Assembly: GCA_959601045.1 (NCBI GenBank)
Contig: CAUGNZ010000006.1
Span: 1-64,000 of the forward strand
Reading direction: 5' to 3'
Source: an uncultured Collinsella sp.
Lineage (GTDB): Bacteria > Actinomycetota > Coriobacteriia > Coriobacteriales > Coriobacteriaceae
DNA length: 64,000 nucleotides
Part shown: in pieces, positions 63,583-64,000 of the stretch
Layout: each line of letters opens with the position of its first letter
Numbering within the stretch: the stretch's first letter is position 1
Notes under the pieces: generated by a model
Told to the model about the DNA's origin: nothing
Databases searched by the model: none
What the model saw: only the letters and a program-made list of their open reading frames with translations
Position numbers and translations under genes: made by a program

Positions 63583-63604
63583 GCGGCGGGGCGGGGCGGG
63601 GCGG
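63583..63604 (+). other. G-rich tract with possible quadruplex
   Basis: Three GGGG runs separated by single C, plus flanking GG, directly after the flavoprotein stop codon. The pattern could form a G-quadruplex in RNA or DNA; not tested. Confidence 0.45.
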
Positions 63605-63653
63605 TAGCACGGATCCGCCTCGCCCGGCTGCGTCCCGTCGGGTGTCAACCGGT

Positions 63654-63687
63654 GCGGGGCCTGCAAGCGCAGCAGGCCCCGCCCTTT
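63654..63687 (+). terminator. Terminator after flavoprotein gene
   Basis: GCGGGGCCTGC, loop AAGCGCA, GCAGGCCCCGC (63654-63682): perfect 11-bp stem, followed by CCTTTTTG. Confidence 0.92.
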
Positions 63688-63689
63688 TT

Positions 63690-64000
63690 GTTTTGCTCCG
63701 GTGGATGGCAATGCGCGGTAATCATGAGGAGTAAGGACGTCTACTGCCTTGCCGATTGCTCAAAATTATTGGGGGAGGGGTTAATAACTATATCCTCTAT
63801 GCCAAAGGACATAAAGAGATGTCAATTTTGTTGACAAGCGAATGACGATTAGCTGCGAGCCAGCTACCAGCGTAAATAATCGATAAAGAAATGTCGTAAA
63901 TTGGTGCCAAATGCCCAGATAACACCGCGTCTATTTTAATTAACTGCTTTGAGCAAACAGTAAAATGCTACTATCTAACTTGCACGCAAGAAAGCAGATT
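63690..64000. other. AT-rich intergenic end of window
   Basis: No supported gene. The base composition is markedly more AT-rich than elsewhere. A small GTCAA/TTGAC dyad is near 63821-63835, and TTGAGC ... TATCTA near 63946-63974 could be a promoter for a gene beyond the window. Confidence 0.5.

Noticed and set aside
63652..63834. 60-residue plus-strand open frame near the window end
   Set aside because: It begins inside the flavoprotein terminator and has no RBS or homology.

Overview
The window reads as chromosomal DNA of a GC-rich gut actinobacterium of the class Coriobacteriia, most like Collinsella. This is an inference from gene content and style: a 12-TM LuxR regulator, a mannose/sorbose-type PTS, a Tat-lipoprotein amino-acid receptor, an Nfn-like ferredoxin:NADP oxidoreductase, sortase-anchored surface proteins and a purine gene set. 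I ran no database search. There is no prophage, insertion sequence, rRNA operon or CRISPR-cas locus.

Layout. 0.2-3.5 kb: rpsF-ssb-rpsR-rplI with a candidate leader, then dnaB. 3.6-9.9 kb: purA, purD, a Nudix hydrolase, an ABC exporter half and a one-TM protein. 10-14.8 kb: carA-carB behind a PyrR-type hairpin that buries the carA ribosome-binding site. 15-19 kb: a GntR/UTRA regulator divergent from a four-gene mannose-family PTS. 19-27 kb: a small membrane protein, a MarR regulator and a 2137-residue cell-wall-anchored GH31 glycosidase. 27-36.8 kb: purE, a class B sortase, a MoaE-like protein, a CmpB-type membrane protein, purF, purM-purN, a PTS EIIA, a PrsA-like foldase and a YqeY protein. 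37.1-40.2 kb: a complete polar amino-acid ABC transporter. 40.3-43.8 kb: a cytidylate-kinase-like protein, the LuxR regulator and a surface protein. 44.2-50.2 kb (minus strand): nfnB-nfnA, pth, prs, glmU. 50.4-53.7 kb: an ECF vitamin/metal transporter (T, fused A-A', S). 54.2-58.4 kb: exoA, a sirtuin, a folP-folK fusion and a biotin-ligase-like protein. 58.7-63.6 kb: a DUF4143-type ATPase, coaX, initiator tRNA and an old-yellow-enzyme/dienoyl-CoA-reductase-like flavoprotein.

Functionally the window joins nucleotide supply (purA, purD, purE, purF, purM, purN, prs, carAB), cell-wall precursor supply (glmU), cofactor supply (folPK, coaX, ECF uptake) and translation/replication housekeeping, with carbohydrate uptake and degradation added (PTS, GH31).

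The most unusual content is non-coding. Several intergenic palindrome families recur: (1) two arrays of an 80-81 nt unit built on inverted TCTCGATCTGTAACA arms (43.8 and 61.1 kb); (2) three copies of one 41-bp hairpin enclosing the DUF4143 ATPase gene (58.5-59.9 kb); (3) palindromes sharing a GGGGACAG-like core but with different arms (32.3, 34.9, 37.0, 41.0, 44.1 and 46.6 kb, with a more diverged relative at 46.8 kb); (4) two tandem ~250-bp composite dyads at 53.7-54.2 kb with a shared core but unrelated arms. These are the best candidates for something undescribed.
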